Below are positions 16,597 through 24,575 of a stretch of 36,330 nt of DNA, in pieces. The stretch lies in assembly GCA_903932155.1 (NCBI GenBank), contig CAIZFH010000304.1, forward strand, positions 1 through 36,330, in the 5' to 3' direction. Within the stretch, counting starts at the first letter, position 1, and the number at the start of each line of letters is the position of its first letter. This DNA comes from an uncultured Granulicella sp. GTDB lineage: Bacteria > Acidobacteriota > Terriglobia > Terriglobales > Acidobacteriaceae. The translations under genes and the position numbers were made by a program. The notes under the pieces are model-generated. The model did not search any database. It was not told the DNA's origin and saw only the letters and a list, made by a program, of their open reading frames with translations.

Positions 16597-16614
16597 AGCC
16601 GCCTCCTTCGCCTT

Positions 16615-18090
16615 CTAGCTCGCCAACTCGACTGCGCCATACACGGAAATCTTCGGCAGCGACAACTCCGAACCGCCTGCCTCCTGCGGGTTCCATTGCA
16701 GCTCGGTGGGCGATGCCAGCTCAGGACTCACCAGCCGCGCCGTTCGATGCGGTTCCTTCATATAGAACAGTGGTCCATCGCTCGCCGGTCGCCGAGAGTA
16801 GTTCAACAGATGAATCACTCCTTGTTTGCCCTGCGCCGACGTCTCATAGAAGAAGTTCATCGACGAAGAGTTGTACAGCCGTATCGGATCGTACTTGTGA
16901 CTCATCATGGTCTGCAGGTCCGCCGTCAGATCGTACGGGTCTGGCTGTTCTTCCTTGCATACCGCCAGGCGGCCTTTTCCCAGGGCGTGCAGTGTGAACA
17001 GCAGGTATGCTTCTGCCGCTGTGGGAGCGCCCTCCGGATTAGGCCATTTGGACGGAACAAAAAGTATCCCGCCGCCTCGCGCAAAGGCAAGCAGCTTCGC
17101 CCGCAACGCGGCATCCGGAGGCTCCTGATCGGTATAGTAGATCGCCTCCAGACCTTCAAACGATGCGCTCGCCGCCCGTGATCGCGCAATCACTCGCGCC
17201 GGTTCGCGCAGCCGGGGAAGCAGGTTCAGTGTCTCTTCGCCGCGGTCCCAGTCCTCCCCGGCAAAGTTCGATACCAATGCCAGTCGTCCCATCGGCTCGT
17301 AGTTCTTACTCTGGTTGTGTTCTTTGAAGAAGGCCATCATTCCGTTGACCTTCTTCCAGGTATCCATGGCCGGTTGTTTTTTCGCGGTCAGGTCGGCGCG
17401 CAATCCATCGTCAAGCGAGACCACCCAACGCGCCCCGTAGCTCGCCGGGTCTGCCACCGCAAGCATGTACGCCTCGGCTGTTTGGGCCGTCGCCTGTTGC
17501 GGCGGGTTGAACTCGATCCACATGTCTTTCTCGGGAGCCAGCGCCCGCGCTATCCGCAGTGACGCACCATTGGAATCCACCCACGGAAGATTGGTCGGTC
17601 CGCCAGCCTGGTTCACGTCCTGCGGAATCCCCGGCCATATCCCATTGGAGAGGCTTAGAACCGGAGACTTTCCGCCCCAGCGAATCCGTGCATCTGCATT
17701 GCGCTGGATCGCAGGTATCCCAGCGTCTGCGGGTGCCTCGCCCTCCATGGCGACTGCAATCAGGCCCGCGGACCGCGCGGTCGCAATCGCGGCAGACGTG
17801 TTCGCCTCGCCCTCGATTACTCCCACCAGCCCCACGCCGCTCTCCCGTGCCTTCTCGATCAGCGGCGTCAACGCCTGTTGCTGCTCGCTATCGGCTGCCA
17901 GGCCAGAAGCCCAACTCACCACAAGGGTATTCACAGGCGTGCCCTGCAAAATTCCCAGCGTGGCCGGATCAAGCCAGTTGCGCAGCACCGCTGCCTTGTC
18001 CGCGGTAAATCCCTTGGTCTTTTCTTGCAGTGCGATATCCAGAGGGCCGGCAGGCCATCGCATTGGGTTGGACTCAGCGTTTAGTGCCAT
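16615..18090 (-). CDS. Unrecognised 491-aa protein, possibly glycosidase-like fold
   Basis: I cannot name this family. No signal peptide is visible (it starts MALNAESNPMRWPAGPLDIA). The N-terminal 190 residues have an alternating strand/helix pattern with LVVSWASGLAAD and GVGLVGVIEGEA. The middle (KDMWIEFNPPQQATAQTAEA, then ARWVVSLDDGLRADLTAKK) could be the second half of a TIM barrel. Near 355-380 ARGGGILFVPSKWPNPEG resembles the class-I amidotransferase-like or trimerisation domain after some glycoside hydrolase barrels, and the C-terminus is beta-rich (GVIHLLNYSRRP). A divergent glycoside hydrolase is therefore a guess. The ATG at 18090 has an excellent ribosome site (GGGAGG eight bases upstream). 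It is first gene of the operon with DUF362 and apbE. The phrase SPVLSLSNG resembles a translated dispersed repeat but may be native. Confidence 0.6.
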   Translation of the reverse strand: MALNAESNPMRWPAGPLDIALQEKTKGFTADKAAVLRNWLDPATLGILQGTPVNTLVVSWASGLAADSEQQQALTPLIEKARESGVGLVGVIEGEANTSAAIATARSAGLIAVAMEGEAPADAGIPAIQRNADARIRWGGKSPVLSLSNGIWPGIPQDVNQAGGPTNLPWVDSNGASLRIARALAPEKDMWIEFNPPQQATAQTAEAYMLAVADPASYGARWVVSLDDGLRADLTAKKQPAMDTWKKVNGMMAFFKEHNQSKNYEPMGRLALVSNFAGEDWDRGEETLNLLPRLREPARVIARSRAASASFEGLEAIYYTDQEPPDAALRAKLLAFARGGGILFVPSKWPNPEGAPTAAEAYLLFTLHALGKGRLAVCKEEQPDPYDLTADLQTMMSHKYDPIRLYNSSSMNFFYETSAQGKQGVIHLLNYSRRPASDGPLFYMKEPHRTARLVSPELASPTELQWNPQEAGGSELSLPKISVYGAVELAS

Positions 18091-18159
18091 GTCCTATGCC
18101 TCCCATCTCATCCGCGGGTGCGGAATTTCAGTCAGAACACACTTCCTAATGCTTCCAGC

Positions 18160-18213
18160 GTGATCAATATATTCTCCTTATATTCTTGGAAGCAATCGAT
18201 ATTAATTGATCGA
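18160..18213. promoter_or_regulatory. AT-rich inverted repeats in the divergent glpD / 491-aa gene region
   Basis: The 280-bp gap between the two divergent starts is mostly plain sequence, but its left part is AT-rich. TGATCAAT at 18160-18167 faces ATTGATCG at 18204-18211, and TCGAT (18196-18200) faces ATCGA (18209-18213). The pattern could be an operator shared by both transcription units. No regulator gene is adjacent and I cannot assign a regulator family. Confidence 0.3.
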
Positions 18214-18370
18214 AATAAACAGCTTCCGAGGTCCTTCGCCAGTTATGAACCAGTACCCTTACCGTTCGGCGCTGCCTTCTTCGCGCAGCAGGCTGGGGTA
18301 GCCGCGTGTGATCCACACCACTCCTCCGCGCCGCCACCCGTGATAAAGTTTCGGAGACACGAGGGCCCCG

Positions 18371-20041
18371 ATGCGACCGGATTTCAACGCACTCAAAGAC
18401 CATCCCGATCTTTCCGTTCTGATTGTTGGCGGTGGCATCAACGGAATCGGTTGTTTCAACGAACTGGCGCTCCAGGGAATCGACGTGCTGCTGGTTGAGA
18501 AGTCCGACTTCTGTGCCGGAACCAGTGCTGCTATGACGCGCGTCATCCACGGAGGCTTGCGTTATCTGGAGAATGCCGAGTTTCGCCTGGTTCGCGAGTC
18601 CCTGCGAGAGCGCAACCGGCTCTTCCGCAACGCTCCGCACTACGTCAAGCCGCTGCCCACCACCATTCCCATCTTCAACTGGACCTCAGGAATGGTTCCC
18701 GCCATCCGCAATCTGTTGCGCTGGCCCACCAGGCCCGGCAACCGTGGTGCCGTCCTCATCAAGACCGGCCTCACCCTCTACGATATTCTCGCCGGCCGCA
18801 AATCCCCTCTGCCGCGGCACAAATTCCGCTCCCGGAGCGCCGCCCTCGCGCTGCGTCCCACACTGAACCCGGGGATCGTCTGTACAGCAACCTACTTCGA
18901 CGCGCGCATCACCTATCCTGAGCGTCTCTGTCTCGAGTTGGTGCAGGACGCCGAGGCTGTCTGCCCTCAGGCCCGGGCTTTGAACTACGTCCGCCTGCAG
19001 AGTGCATCAGGCGGCTCGGTCGTTCTGCGCGACGAACTCTCCGGCGACACCTGCACCGTGCGCCCAAGGATCGTCATCAATGCCACCGGTGCGTGGATCG
19101 ACGGTACCAACCGCGACATCGGCCGCCCCAGCCAGTTCATCGGCGGCACCAAGGGCTCCCACATCGTCCTCGACCACCCCGAACTGGTCCGTGCCGTCGG
19201 CGACGAGATGATCTACTTCGTCAACCGCGATGGTCGCATCTGCATCTTCTACGCCGTCCAGGGCAAGATCGTCGCCGGCGCTACCGACCTTCCCACCACC
19301 GATCCAGAGACGGCCTGCGATGAGGCCGAGGTCGACTACATCCTCCAGGCCATGCAACAGGCCTTTCCTGCAGTCCGCATCGACCGCTTCCACGTCGTCT
19401 TCCGCTTCTGCGGAGTCCGCCCGCTGCCGCGCAGCAACGCCCTCACCCCTGGCCAAATCAGCCGAGACCACAGCTTCCCGGTGCTTCCTCCGGGCAACGG
19501 AATCGACTTTCCCATCTACTCGCTGGTCGGCGGTAAGTGGACCACATTTCGCGCCCTCGCCGAACAGGTCACCGACGAACTCCTGCGCGTGTTGGGCCGC
19601 CCCCGTCTGCGCAGCTCCGCCCATCTTCCCATCGGCGGCGGCAAAGGCTATCCCCATATGCCGCAGGGAACCGGCCTGCCGCAGGACCGTCTGCTGTCAC
19701 TCACCGAACGCTACGGTACGGGCGCGGACCGCATCGCCGCCTATATGCAGGGGGATGATGCCGATACGCAGTCGGATGTTGATGCGCCGCTCGCCTCGCT
19801 CCCCGCCTACTCCCGTCGCGAGATCGAGTTCATCGCCCGCAACGAACGGGTCCTCCACCTGGATGACATCATCCTCCGCCGCACCCTCATCGGCCTGCTC
19901 GGCGAGGCCACCCGCCCCGTCATCGAAGAGCTGGCCGCCGTCGTCGCCCCCGTCCTCCAATGGCCGCCGCAGACCGCCGCCGCCGAAGTCGCCCGCACCA
20001 TCCTCCTCTTACAAACCGTCCACGGCATGACCTTCAACTAA
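18371..20041 (+). CDS. glpD: FAD-dependent glycerol-3-phosphate dehydrogenase
   Basis: This enzyme oxidises sn-glycerol 3-phosphate to dihydroxyacetone phosphate and hands electrons to the quinone pool at the inner face of the membrane. The 556-residue protein has the FAD dinucleotide fold at the N-terminus (VLIVGGGINGIG, G20-G27, with E43 in LLVEKSDF), the GlpD signature CAGTSAAMTRVIHGGLRYLE at 48-67, an ATYFDARITYPERLCLELV segment, NATGAWID before the second nucleotide contact, and GGTKGSHIVLDHPELV. The C-terminal helical domain is present (GGKWTTFRALAEQVTDELLR and RNERVLHLDDIILRRT). The ATG at 18371 has GAGG about seven bases upstream. No glpF or glpK is adjacent; glycerol phosphate could come from lipid turnover. 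Its product is the tpiA substrate. A repeat island follows. Confidence 0.9.
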   Translation: MRPDFNALKDHPDLSVLIVGGGINGIGCFNELALQGIDVLLVEKSDFCAGTSAAMTRVIHGGLRYLENAEFRLVRESLRERNRLFRNAPHYVKPLPTTIPIFNWTSGMVPAIRNLLRWPTRPGNRGAVLIKTGLTLYDILAGRKSPLPRHKFRSRSAALALRPTLNPGIVCTATYFDARITYPERLCLELVQDAEAVCPQARALNYVRLQSASGGSVVLRDELSGDTCTVRPRIVINATGAWIDGTNRDIGRPSQFIGGTKGSHIVLDHPELVRAVGDEMIYFVNRDGRICIFYAVQGKIVAGATDLPTTDPETACDEAEVDYILQAMQQAFPAVRIDRFHVVFRFCGVRPLPRSNALTPGQISRDHSFPVLPPGNGIDFPIYSLVGGKWTTFRALAEQVTDELLRVLGRPRLRSSAHLPIGGGKGYPHMPQGTGLPQDRLLSLTERYGTGADRIAAYMQGDDADTQSDVDAPLASLPAYSRREIEFIARNERVLHLDDIILRRTLIGLLGEATRPVIEELAAVVAPVLQWPPQTAAAEVARTILLLQTVHGMTFN

Positions 20042-20056
20042 TAAGGTGAATTGGGT

Positions 20057-20099
20057 GGGTGCCCTATCTTCGCCGCAGTCTTATCGCGGCTAAGGTGGG
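20057..20099 (+). repeat. Family A hairpin repeat (copy A4, diverged)
   Basis: GGGTGCCCTATCTTCGCCGC and GCGGCTAAGGTGGG form a stem with wobble pairs around a short loop. It is the most diverged of the six copies, with CCTAT in place of CCCAT. It begins 16 bp after the glpD stop and could form a terminator-like hairpin, without a T-run. Confidence 0.7.
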
Positions 20100-20107
20100 G
20101 ACAGAGC

Positions 20108-20176
20108 GGGTGCCCCATTCATCGCGCGTCTTTTGCGCGATGGGTGGGTTATCGTTCGCGGTAGCGAACGACCGCC
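20108..20176 (+). repeat. Family A hairpin repeat (copy A5) with second hairpin module
   Basis: The core at 20108-20148 pairs CCCATTCATCGCGC with GCGCGATGGGTGGG (14 bp, two T-G wobbles). The module at 20149-20176 (TTATCGTTCGCGGTAGCGAA, then CGACCGCC) forms a second hairpin and has the same TTATCG start and CGACCGCC end as the one after A1, with different stem bases. Confidence 0.85.
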
Positions 20177-20217
20177 TTTGCCGTTGTCTGTTCTTGTCGT
20201 TGCCTGTTTTTTGTTTG

Positions 20218-20263
20218 TCATCCCCGTAGCCGGGGTCCCCAGCGTGCTTGCTCGCTGGGGTGG
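20218..20263 (+). repeat. Family D palindrome
   Basis: Two adjacent inverted repeats: CCCCG/CGGGG near 20222-20235 and CCCCAGCG/CGCTGGGG at 20237-20260 around TGCTTGCT. The second resembles the palindrome nested in the family B copy at 1317-1352. Confidence 0.7.
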
Positions 20264-20292
20264 ACAAGGGATCTGCTTCTGCTTGTTTTACG

Positions 20293-20339
20293 TCGTCATC
20301 CTGAGCGAGCGCAGCGAGTCGAAGGACCCCCGTATTCGC
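20293..20339 (+). repeat. Family B-related repeat (variant)
   Basis: GTCATCCTGAGCGAGCGCAG, then CGAGTCGAAGGACCCCCGTA. This is a diverged version of the TGTCATTCTGAGCG ... GAATCCCCGCAT element, with a longer centre. It lies within the repeat island between glpD and the VWFA gene. Confidence 0.75.
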
Positions 20340-20362
20340 CCTTGCTGTTGTTCCTGAGATAG

Positions 20363-20418
20363 GTCCGGGCTTTAGCCCGGACAATCAATCGTCCCATTAA
20401 AGAAACGGGCTTCAGCCC
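20363..20418 (+). repeat. Family C paired palindromes
   Basis: GTCCGGGCTTTAGCCCGGAC (20363-20382) is a perfect palindrome with a TT centre. GGGCTTCAGCCC (20407-20418) is a shorter one, 24 bp away. Paired GGGCT-AGCCC palindromes are another dispersed type. It lies 22 bp beyond the VWFA stop and could help end transcription from either side. Confidence 0.7.
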
Positions 20419-20440
20419 CGGGCCTTTCCTCCACTCTCCC

Positions 20441-22192
20441 CTACCGTCCCGCTGTCACCACACCACTTGCCTTCGTCACCGTCAGCGGAATCTCCAGCGT
20501 CCCCACCTTGTTGGAGGTACGATCGAGAACGCCGATCCGCACGAAGAATTGTCCCGCTGGCAGATCGATCTGCTGCGAGATGCGAAATGGCCCCTGAATG
20601 AACTGCCGGTATTTATCGTCGCTCAAGGGCATCTTTACCGTCTGGCTCAGACCGGTCACCAGCTTCGCGTCTGCGTCGTAGACTGCGATATCCAGCTCCA
20701 GCGATCCGTTGTGCGTCCCGTTTGCGCTGTTGGTAAAAGTAATCTGACGAGCGGGGATGGCATAGTTAAAATCGTAGCGGAAAAGCGGCTTGTCCTTCAG
20801 TTTGACCTTAACCACTGGATCGAGTGTGCCCAGAATCGTGCCTTGTGGGTCAGTGGTCTTCACGACTTCCGTGCTGGATTCCACTCCAACATCGAAGAGT
20901 ATCTGTTGCGAGGTGGGCATGGCTCGGCTCATGGCGGCCTTCATATCGCCATTTATGGCATCCGGCGCAGTAGTGGCTAGCGTGAGGCCGACTGTGGGTT
21001 TCACCTTCGACGAGTCTTCCGCGTAGTATTCGTCCCGATAGGTCAGGTGCAGGCCCGGTTGATCGGCCTCCAGCTTGATAGTGTGGTGGCGGCCATCGTA
21101 TTCGGAGCCGGGTGGAACATAGGAGAGAGTGTAGTAGTTCGCGCCTTTATCGACGGCCTTTGCAATGAGGCTCGCAAGGTCGTTGGAGTTGTAATACGCC
21201 GCGCCACCAGTGGCCTCGGCCCATTCCTCCATGGCCAACTGCTCCTCTCCTGTCAACATTTGATATTCCCGTATCGCGTTGCTATGGCCCGGATCCGGCA
21301 TTTCATGTACATTCTGGTACGATTGACCAATCCTAGTGAAAAATGCATCTGGAACTGATATCACGCCGCGCACGTCGATTGGGTAGACCGCAATCTGTGC
21401 TTGCGCCAGCAGGCCGTAGGTCATGCGCAGGCTGAAGCTGTTGAGCCAAGGCATCCCAACCGTAAACCATATCAGATTCTTCTTGCCTTTGATTCCAGAG
21501 AGGTCTGCCGCGATCTGATTTATCGCAGTATGTGTCATCCTGGTTCGCTGGTCCTTCTGACTCAAGAACAGTCGATAGTTTGAGGCGTTGCCTACCGGGC
21601 TTATTTCCATCGAATTGATAGCTGCACTGAGGAGAGCAGGGTCAGAGGTCAAACCCTGTAGAGTGCGCAGCGATTTCGAAAGCCCGAGTACAATGACTCT
21701 TGTGCCTGAAGGCATGTTCGCTACGTATTTCATCGCCTCCCGCTTTGCCGCCACTTGAGATGCCATGGCGCGCCCCAGGGCGTCCCCGCCACCTTCGAGG
21801 TCAGCGGACGGTACTGACGCTGTATTTACGAAGTCGAGCAGAAGGATGTTGATGGCGCTGCTGGCGGACGGTGGTTGTTGATTCGAATAGGTGTTAGGTG
21901 GCAGTTTCAGTGGCGCTTGAGTCGCAGCTGGCGTGCTGCTGCCAAACTCCTCGAAGCTGCGGATGGGCTGTTCCTTGCCGTCTTCCTTGACGGCGAAGTC
22001 GGATTGTTGGAGACCGTGGACAAAGTTCCCTTTGGCGTCCGTGACGGTAACATCCACCACCGTCTCCCGCGAAGTCACCTTGATCGTCGGCACGCTCGAT
22101 TGATCTGTCGTTTGTGCAGGGATAGGTGCACGCGAGAACGCGAACAGGGCAATTAGGTTAAGTGCCGCGCGAGTCGTCTTTCGGAATCGCAT
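20441..22192 (-). CDS. Exported VWFA-related protein of the acidobacterial type
   Basis: From ATG 22192 this is a 583-residue protein. The start is fixed by AAGGAG seven bases upstream (22199-22204); an upstream in-frame ATG at 22252 would bury the signal peptide. The signal (MRFRKTTRAALNLIALFAFS) is followed by a beta-rich region with VTSRETVVDVTVTDAKGNFV and LQQSDFAVKEDGKEQPIRSF, the opening typical of the acidobacterial VWFA family (TIGR03436). The A-domain strand INILLLDFVNT has D-x-x-N-T rather than the classic D-x-S-x-S metal site, usual for this family. The middle continues with FTVGMPWLNSFSLRM and YPIDVRGVI, and the C-terminal part is beta-rich. The function is unknown; such proteins are abundant in Acidobacteria and thought to act in surface binding. 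It supports the lineage call. Confidence 0.85.
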   Translation of the reverse strand: MRFRKTTRAALNLIALFAFSRAPIPAQTTDQSSVPTIKVTSRETVVDVTVTDAKGNFVHGLQQSDFAVKEDGKEQPIRSFEEFGSSTPAATQAPLKLPPNTYSNQQPPSASSAINILLLDFVNTASVPSADLEGGGDALGRAMASQVAAKREAMKYVANMPSGTRVIVLGLSKSLRTLQGLTSDPALLSAAINSMEISPVGNASNYRLFLSQKDQRTRMTHTAINQIAADLSGIKGKKNLIWFTVGMPWLNSFSLRMTYGLLAQAQIAVYPIDVRGVISVPDAFFTRIGQSYQNVHEMPDPGHSNAIREYQMLTGEEQLAMEEWAEATGGAAYYNSNDLASLIAKAVDKGANYYTLSYVPPGSEYDGRHHTIKLEADQPGLHLTYRDEYYAEDSSKVKPTVGLTLATTAPDAINGDMKAAMSRAMPTSQQILFDVGVESSTEVVKTTDPQGTILGTLDPVVKVKLKDKPLFRYDFNYAIPARQITFTNSANGTHNGSLELDIAVYDADAKLVTGLSQTVKMPLSDDKYRQFIQGPFRISQQIDLPAGQFFVRIGVLDRTSNKVGTLEIPLTVTKASGVVTAGR

Positions 22193-22444
22193 TGCCTTCT
22201 CCTTAGGACTACCCATGTAGCTTGCTTCTGTCCAGCTACAGACGTTCATCACCTGCTTTTGCTCGGATTAATTTTGGTAGCACTGGCTCGAAGGTTGAAA
22301 AGGATCGAAGACGAGGAACCGGCGATAAACTATCAATTTTCAGTGGGTATCTTCTCTGCCTTATCAACCACAATGGATTTGAGCGGTACTTTGCCTGAAT
22401 TCAGTGTAAGACCAAGATCATGTATGGCCGTAAATAATGATGGC

Positions 22445-22523
22445 GGGTGGCCCACCCTTTGAATCACCACTAAACTTCGGGTGCCCCATCCTTTCGCGCC
22501 TCTGTCGTATGCGAAAGGGTGGG
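22445..22523 (+). repeat. Family A hairpin repeat (copy A6) preceded by a small palindrome
   Basis: The core at 22479-22523 has GGGTGCCCCATCC and GGGTGGG, with CCCATCCTTTCGC pairing GCGAAAGGGTGGG over 13 bp with a single T-G wobble. It is preceded by GGGTGGCCCACCC at 22445-22457, which may be a collapsed copy of the same element. Both lie upstream of the VWFA gene. Confidence 0.82.
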
Positions 22524-22951
22524 AGACCACTCATCTACGCCCATCCGCCTTTATGCGATCTAAACTGGCTTCGTCATCTCCCCGACGACGCCTTCAGCTG
22601 CACCACATCTCGCTCTTGAGATCTTGGTTCTGACCCCAATCCGTCGCCAAATTTTTCTTTCCCCAAAACCCCAGCAAATCCGCGTGTCAAGACCCTCGAC
22701 CCTCCAAAACTCCCATAACTAGCTCCATATCAATCACATCCCCCAGAAAAATACTTGGCATACTAGTTATGCTCCAGCGCGTACAATTTAAATAGGGGAG
22801 AATTGCCAGAACTATGTGGGTGTGTGGTCTTGCAAGGGTGAACGATTCACGCAGCTAAGTTGTTTGTTTTCTAATATTCACCTGTAACCCTTTGCAAATG
22901 AATATTTTGCAGCTAAATTTCTGCATCTTGTTGAATTTGGATATTTTAGCA
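22524..22951. other. AT-rich non-coding stretch
   Basis: Between the hairpin repeats and the G-tract I see no supportable gene on either strand. Base composition falls from GC-rich to AT-rich from about 22640. GCAGCTAA occurs twice (near 22853 and 22911). It lies 3' of the sugar-kinase gene and far upstream of the VWFA gene, so it may contain that gene's distant promoter or be remnant DNA. No RNA motif was recognised. Confidence 0.5.
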
Positions 22952-22971
22952 GGGGGGGTAGGGGGAGGGGG
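22952..22971 (+). other. G-tract with quadruplex potential
   Basis: Runs of seven, five and five G separated by TA and A (GGGGGGGTAGGGGGAGGGGG). The seven-run can supply two triplets, so a four-stranded G-quadruplex is possible on the + strand. It sits just past the kinase stop (minus strand), so that transcript would carry the C-rich complement. Confidence 0.6.
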
Positions 22972-23027
22972 CCAAAATGCAGACTGGAATATATAGACAT
23001 ATCGACCTTGCTACCCTTCGCGCCATT

Positions 23028-24554
23028 TCATTGGTTGATCGCAGCCAGTTGATCGAAGTCGCCCTTTACATGCTCATACAGGTCGCGATAAATGCGATAC
23101 GACTTCGTATAGCGTTCGTGATTGGCCAGATTCGGTTCGAACCGCCGCTCCAGATGCACCATCTCCTGCAGCGATTTGCGTATATCGGGAAAGACTCCAA
23201 CTCCCATTCCCGCAACAATGGCAGCGCCAAACGGAGAGCCGACCGAAGTTCGCGGCAGCAACACTGGAAGCCCAAGAACGTCCGCCTTGATCTGGTTCCA
23301 AAGATCGCTGCGGCTGCATCCGCCCACACTGCGCATCTCCCGCACCTCGGCACCGGCGTTCACCGCCGTCTCCACGTTGTGACGAAGGGCAAAAGCCGTA
23401 CCCTCCAGAATGGCGCGCACCATCGCCGCTCGGGGAGTGGCCAGCGACAGCCCGAAGAATACGCCGCGTGCGTTGGTATGCCACAATGGCGACCGCTCGC
23501 CCATCATGTACGGCAGAAATATCAGTCCGCAGCTGCCAGGATCGATCCCTGCCGCCTGCCGCGTAAGAAGCTCATACGGATCGTCGCCGCACTCCGCTGC
23601 CGACTGCATCTCAGGCTGTCCAAACTGGTCGCGAAACCAGCGAAGGCAGCCGCCGGAGGAAACCATCGCTCCGAGCAGAAGGTGCATGCCCGTTAGCGCA
23701 TGAGGAATAGCGATCAGCGCAGGCTCAGTCAGTCCGCGGTCGTTGGGAATGATGACGACGGTCGATGTTCCCGTCATCTCGACCGCGATTCCTGGTTCGG
23801 CAACGCCAGCCTCCAGCGCAGCTGCGGGACTGTCTACGGTTCCGGCCATTACTGGAGTTCCAGCCCGCAAACCACTTGCCTCGGCGGCTGCGGCGCTGAC
23901 TACACCCTGAACCTGGTGAGCATCCAGCACCTCGGGAAACTGCTTCGGATCGACTCCGCAGGCGGAGCAGAGTGCCTCGGACCATTCTCCCGTGGAGTAG
24001 TGGAGCATTTGCAGCAGTACGGCGTGTGCTGGATCCATCGCAATTCGCCCGGTAAGCCGGTAATTGATGTACCCGTTCACCTGGACGAACTTCCAGGTAC
24101 GCTTGAGGATTTCAGGCTCATGATCGCGCATCCAAAGCAATCGCGCGGCCACATAGAATGCATCGGGCCGGTTGCCGGTGATGCGATAGATATTGTCCGC
24201 GCCCAGCAGCTCGGTCAGGCGAACCGCCTCTGCTTCCGCGCGACGGTCCATCCATATCATCGCCGGGCGAAGTGGACGTCCGGAGCGGTCCAGAGGAAGC
24301 AGAGCTGGAGCCTGGGAACTCACAGCCATTCCCAGCACCCGTTCCGGCCCCTGCTCGACCTTCGTCAACGCCCCGCGAATGGCCTGACAAGTCGACTCCC
24401 ACCAGTCTTCAGGGTCCTGTTCTACCCACCCGGAGAGAAGGTGATGCAATGGATACTCCGCCTGGCAGATAGCGCAGATGTTTCCATGAAGGTCCAGCAG
24501 GACCGCCTTTACGGAACTGGTTCCAGCATCGACTCCAAGCAGCAGTGATTCCAC
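23028..24554 (-). CDS. FGGY-family carbohydrate kinase, xylulokinase-like
   Basis: This 508-residue ATP-dependent sugar kinase has LLLGVDAGTSSVKAVLLDLH at the N-terminus (phosphate-1 motif D-x-G-T-S-x-x-K), GWVEQDPEDWWE, the catalytic-region MIWMDRRAEAEA, EMTGTSTVVII, and the FGGY C-terminal signature SVGGCSRSDLWNQIKADVLG. Overall it resembles xylulokinase more than glycerol or gluconate kinase, but substrate cannot be read from motifs and no isomerase is adjacent, so I withhold a symbol. The start is GTG 24554 with AAGGA four bases upstream. It lies 21 bp after the transporter gene, so the two are one operon: the transporter likely brings in the sugar or polyol that this enzyme phosphorylates. 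Length is normal for the family. Confidence 0.82.
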   Translation of the reverse strand: MESLLLGVDAGTSSVKAVLLDLHGNICAICQAEYPLHHLLSGWVEQDPEDWWESTCQAIRGALTKVEQGPERVLGMAVSSQAPALLPLDRSGRPLRPAMIWMDRRAEAEAVRLTELLGADNIYRITGNRPDAFYVAARLLWMRDHEPEILKRTWKFVQVNGYINYRLTGRIAMDPAHAVLLQMLHYSTGEWSEALCSACGVDPKQFPEVLDAHQVQGVVSAAAAEASGLRAGTPVMAGTVDSPAAALEAGVAEPGIAVEMTGTSTVVIIPNDRGLTEPALIAIPHALTGMHLLLGAMVSSGGCLRWFRDQFGQPEMQSAAECGDDPYELLTRQAAGIDPGSCGLIFLPYMMGERSPLWHTNARGVFFGLSLATPRAAMVRAILEGTAFALRHNVETAVNAGAEVREMRSVGGCSRSDLWNQIKADVLGLPVLLPRTSVGSPFGAAIVAGMGVGVFPDIRKSLQEMVHLERRFEPNLANHERYTKSYRIYRDLYEHVKGDFDQLAAINQ

Positions 24555-24575
24555 GTTGTCCTTTCGACCTTGGCT

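Noticed and set aside
17620-17690. SPVLSLSNG in the 491-aa protein as a third translated dispersed repeat
   Set aside because: The peptide resembles a phrase produced by known dispersed repeats, but the DNA matches no other copy in this window and the residues fit a plausible barrel strand. The evidence is too weak.
20042-20430. CRISPR-like array in the repeat island
   Set aside because: The repeats belong to different families, differ in length and spacing, and no cas gene is present.
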